Part shown: positions 63,178 to 64,000 of the stretch, piece by piece
Numbering within the stretch: the stretch's first letter is position 1
Layout of the letters: each line of letters begins with the position of its first letter
Assembly (NCBI RefSeq): GCF_001941345.1
Contig: NZ_CP009251.1
Location: 1,116,001-1,180,000, forward strand
Origin: Corynebacterium stationis
Lineage (GTDB): Bacteria > Actinomycetota > Actinomycetes > Mycobacteriales > Mycobacteriaceae
Direction of reading: 5' to 3'
DNA length: 64,000 nucleotides
The notes under the pieces: generated by a model
Database searches by the model: none
Told to the model about the DNA's origin: nothing
The model's input: only the letters and a program-made list of their open reading frames with translations
Position numbers and translations under genes: made by a program

Positions 63178-64000
63178 ATGAAAATGATTTTAGATCTAGA
63201 CACCGGTATCGATGATGCCTTTGCGTTGGCCTATGCCATCGCACACCCGGGTATCGATTTGATTGGTGTCACCGGAACTTATGGCAATGTCACCATTGAA
63301 CAAGGCATGGCCAATACCCAGGCACTGTTGACGCTACTGGGCGCAGCCGATGTGCCCGTATATGCCGGACGCGCTATCGATGGCTTTGAGGTATCTGAAG
63401 CCTCTGCTCGTATTCACGGGCGCAATGGCGTGGGTGAGGTAGATATCGCTGCAGATGATGCGCAATCTGCTGGCGATGCACTTGAATTTTTAAGCGAAGC
63501 AGCGGCGAAATACGGCGATGATTTGGTGATCGTTCCCACCGGCGCGCAAACGACGCTTGCGCGGGCTTTAGAAAAAGATCCTGCATTGCGAGGCATTCGC
63601 ATGGTCAGCATGGGCGGCGCCTTAACCGTCCCGGGAAATGTGTCACCAGCGGCTGAGGCAAATATCTCCCAGGACCCAGTCTCTTCCAACACTGTGTACC
63701 AGTTGGCTGAGGATATGACCATGGTGGGCTTGGATGTCACTATGCAAACACAGCTCACACGTGCTGAGGCGGATTCGTGGCGGGGAACGCCAGCTGGAGA
63801 TGTCTTTGCTGATATGGCCGGCTATTACATCGACGCTTATCAGGAAAATAATCCGCACATGGATGGCTGCGCCTTGCATGACCCGTTGGCCGTGGCGGTT
63901 GCAGCTGATCCTGACTTGGTGGATTGTTTGATTCTTCCCCTGCAGGTCGATACCGAAGGCCCCACCATTGGTCGCACAATTGGACGGTGGGATGGCTCTG
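63178..64000 (+). CDS. Inosine-uridine preferring nucleoside hydrolase, 3' end outside the window
   Basis: Cleaves the N-glycosidic bond of ribonucleosides for salvage. The ATG at 63178 opens a frame still open at the right edge (274 codons visible). MKMILDLDTGIDDAFALAYA holds the DxDxGxDD calcium-binding cluster that defines the family; PTGAQTTLARAL, MGGALTVPGNVSPAAEANI with the substrate-binding Asn, and the late HDPLAVAVA with its His/Asp follow in order. Families usually run about 310-320 aa, so some 40 residues are missing. It starts 6 bp after ribF and is probably co-transcribed. Confidence 0.93.
   Translation, partial: MKMILDLDTGIDDAFALAYAIAHPGIDLIGVTGTYGNVTIEQGMANTQALLTLLGAADVPVYAGRAIDGFEVSEASARIHGRNGVGEVDIAADDAQSAGDALEFLSEAAAKYGDDLVIVPTGAQTTLARALEKDPALRGIRMVSMGGALTVPGNVSPAAEANISQDPVSSNTVYQLAEDMTMVGLDVTMQTQLTRAEADSWRGTPAGDVFADMAGYYIDAYQENNPHMDGCALHDPLAVAVAADPDLVDCLILPLQVDTEGPTIGRTIGRWDGS

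Overview
The window is a chromosomal segment of a Corynebacterium (Actinomycetota), read from gene content and order. It carries mycothione reductase, a Corynebacterium-type malate:quinone oxidoreductase, DUF2631 and DUF2469 proteins, a PptT/PptH-like pair and a Rip1-type site-2 protease. Many genes start directly at a TANNNT-type -10 box. The species cannot be named from the sequence alone. No prophage, intact insertion sequence, CRISPR array, tRNA or rRNA gene was seen.

Layout. 1-8.3 kb: 3' part of glnD, ffh, a DUF222/HNH nuclease, a large membrane acyltransferase with an SGNH domain, rpsP. 8.3-14.3 kb: rimM, trmD, a small unknown gene, rtcB on the minus strand behind an apparent leader peptide and terminator, tex, rplS. 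14.3-19.3 kb: a MarR regulator, a gene remnant and an ABC exporter, then two signal peptidase genes in tandem, rnhB and a DUF2469 gene. 19.3-23.8 kb: yraN, comM, dprA, xerC and an M23 peptidase. 23.8-31.9 kb: rpsB-tsf, pyrH-frr-cdsA, lapA-like, rlmN and a two-gene ABC transporter. 32.4-39.3 kb: DUF2631, dxr, rip1, ispG, a penicillin-binding lipoprotein, map. 39.4-43.9 kb (minus): two related small secreted proteins, an SGNH hydrolase, mtr, an alpha/beta hydrolase. 44-51.9 kb: mqo, selO, phzF, a DUF4921 gene, yaaA, proS, a DUF4439-type lipoprotein. 51.9-64 kb: rimP-nusA-ylxR-infB-rbfA, a DHH phosphoesterase, a MATE transporter, pptH-like, pptT, truB, ribF, and a nucleoside hydrolase that runs off the right edge.

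Most of the window is conserved housekeeping: ribosome assembly, translation, RNA modification, protein export, isoprenoid (MEP) and phospholipid synthesis, and envelope maintenance. The most unusual points are: (i) a 20-codon leader peptide followed by an intrinsic terminator in front of rtcB, laid out like a transcription attenuator; (ii) a tandem pair of small secreted proteins with hydrophobic C-termini beside a secreted SGNH hydrolase; (iii) three intergenic pairs of DnaA-box-like 9-mers, one forming the stem of a terminator; (iv) tandem lepB genes; and (v) a cluster of palindromes beside a truncated AmiC-like gene between MarR and an ABC exporter.
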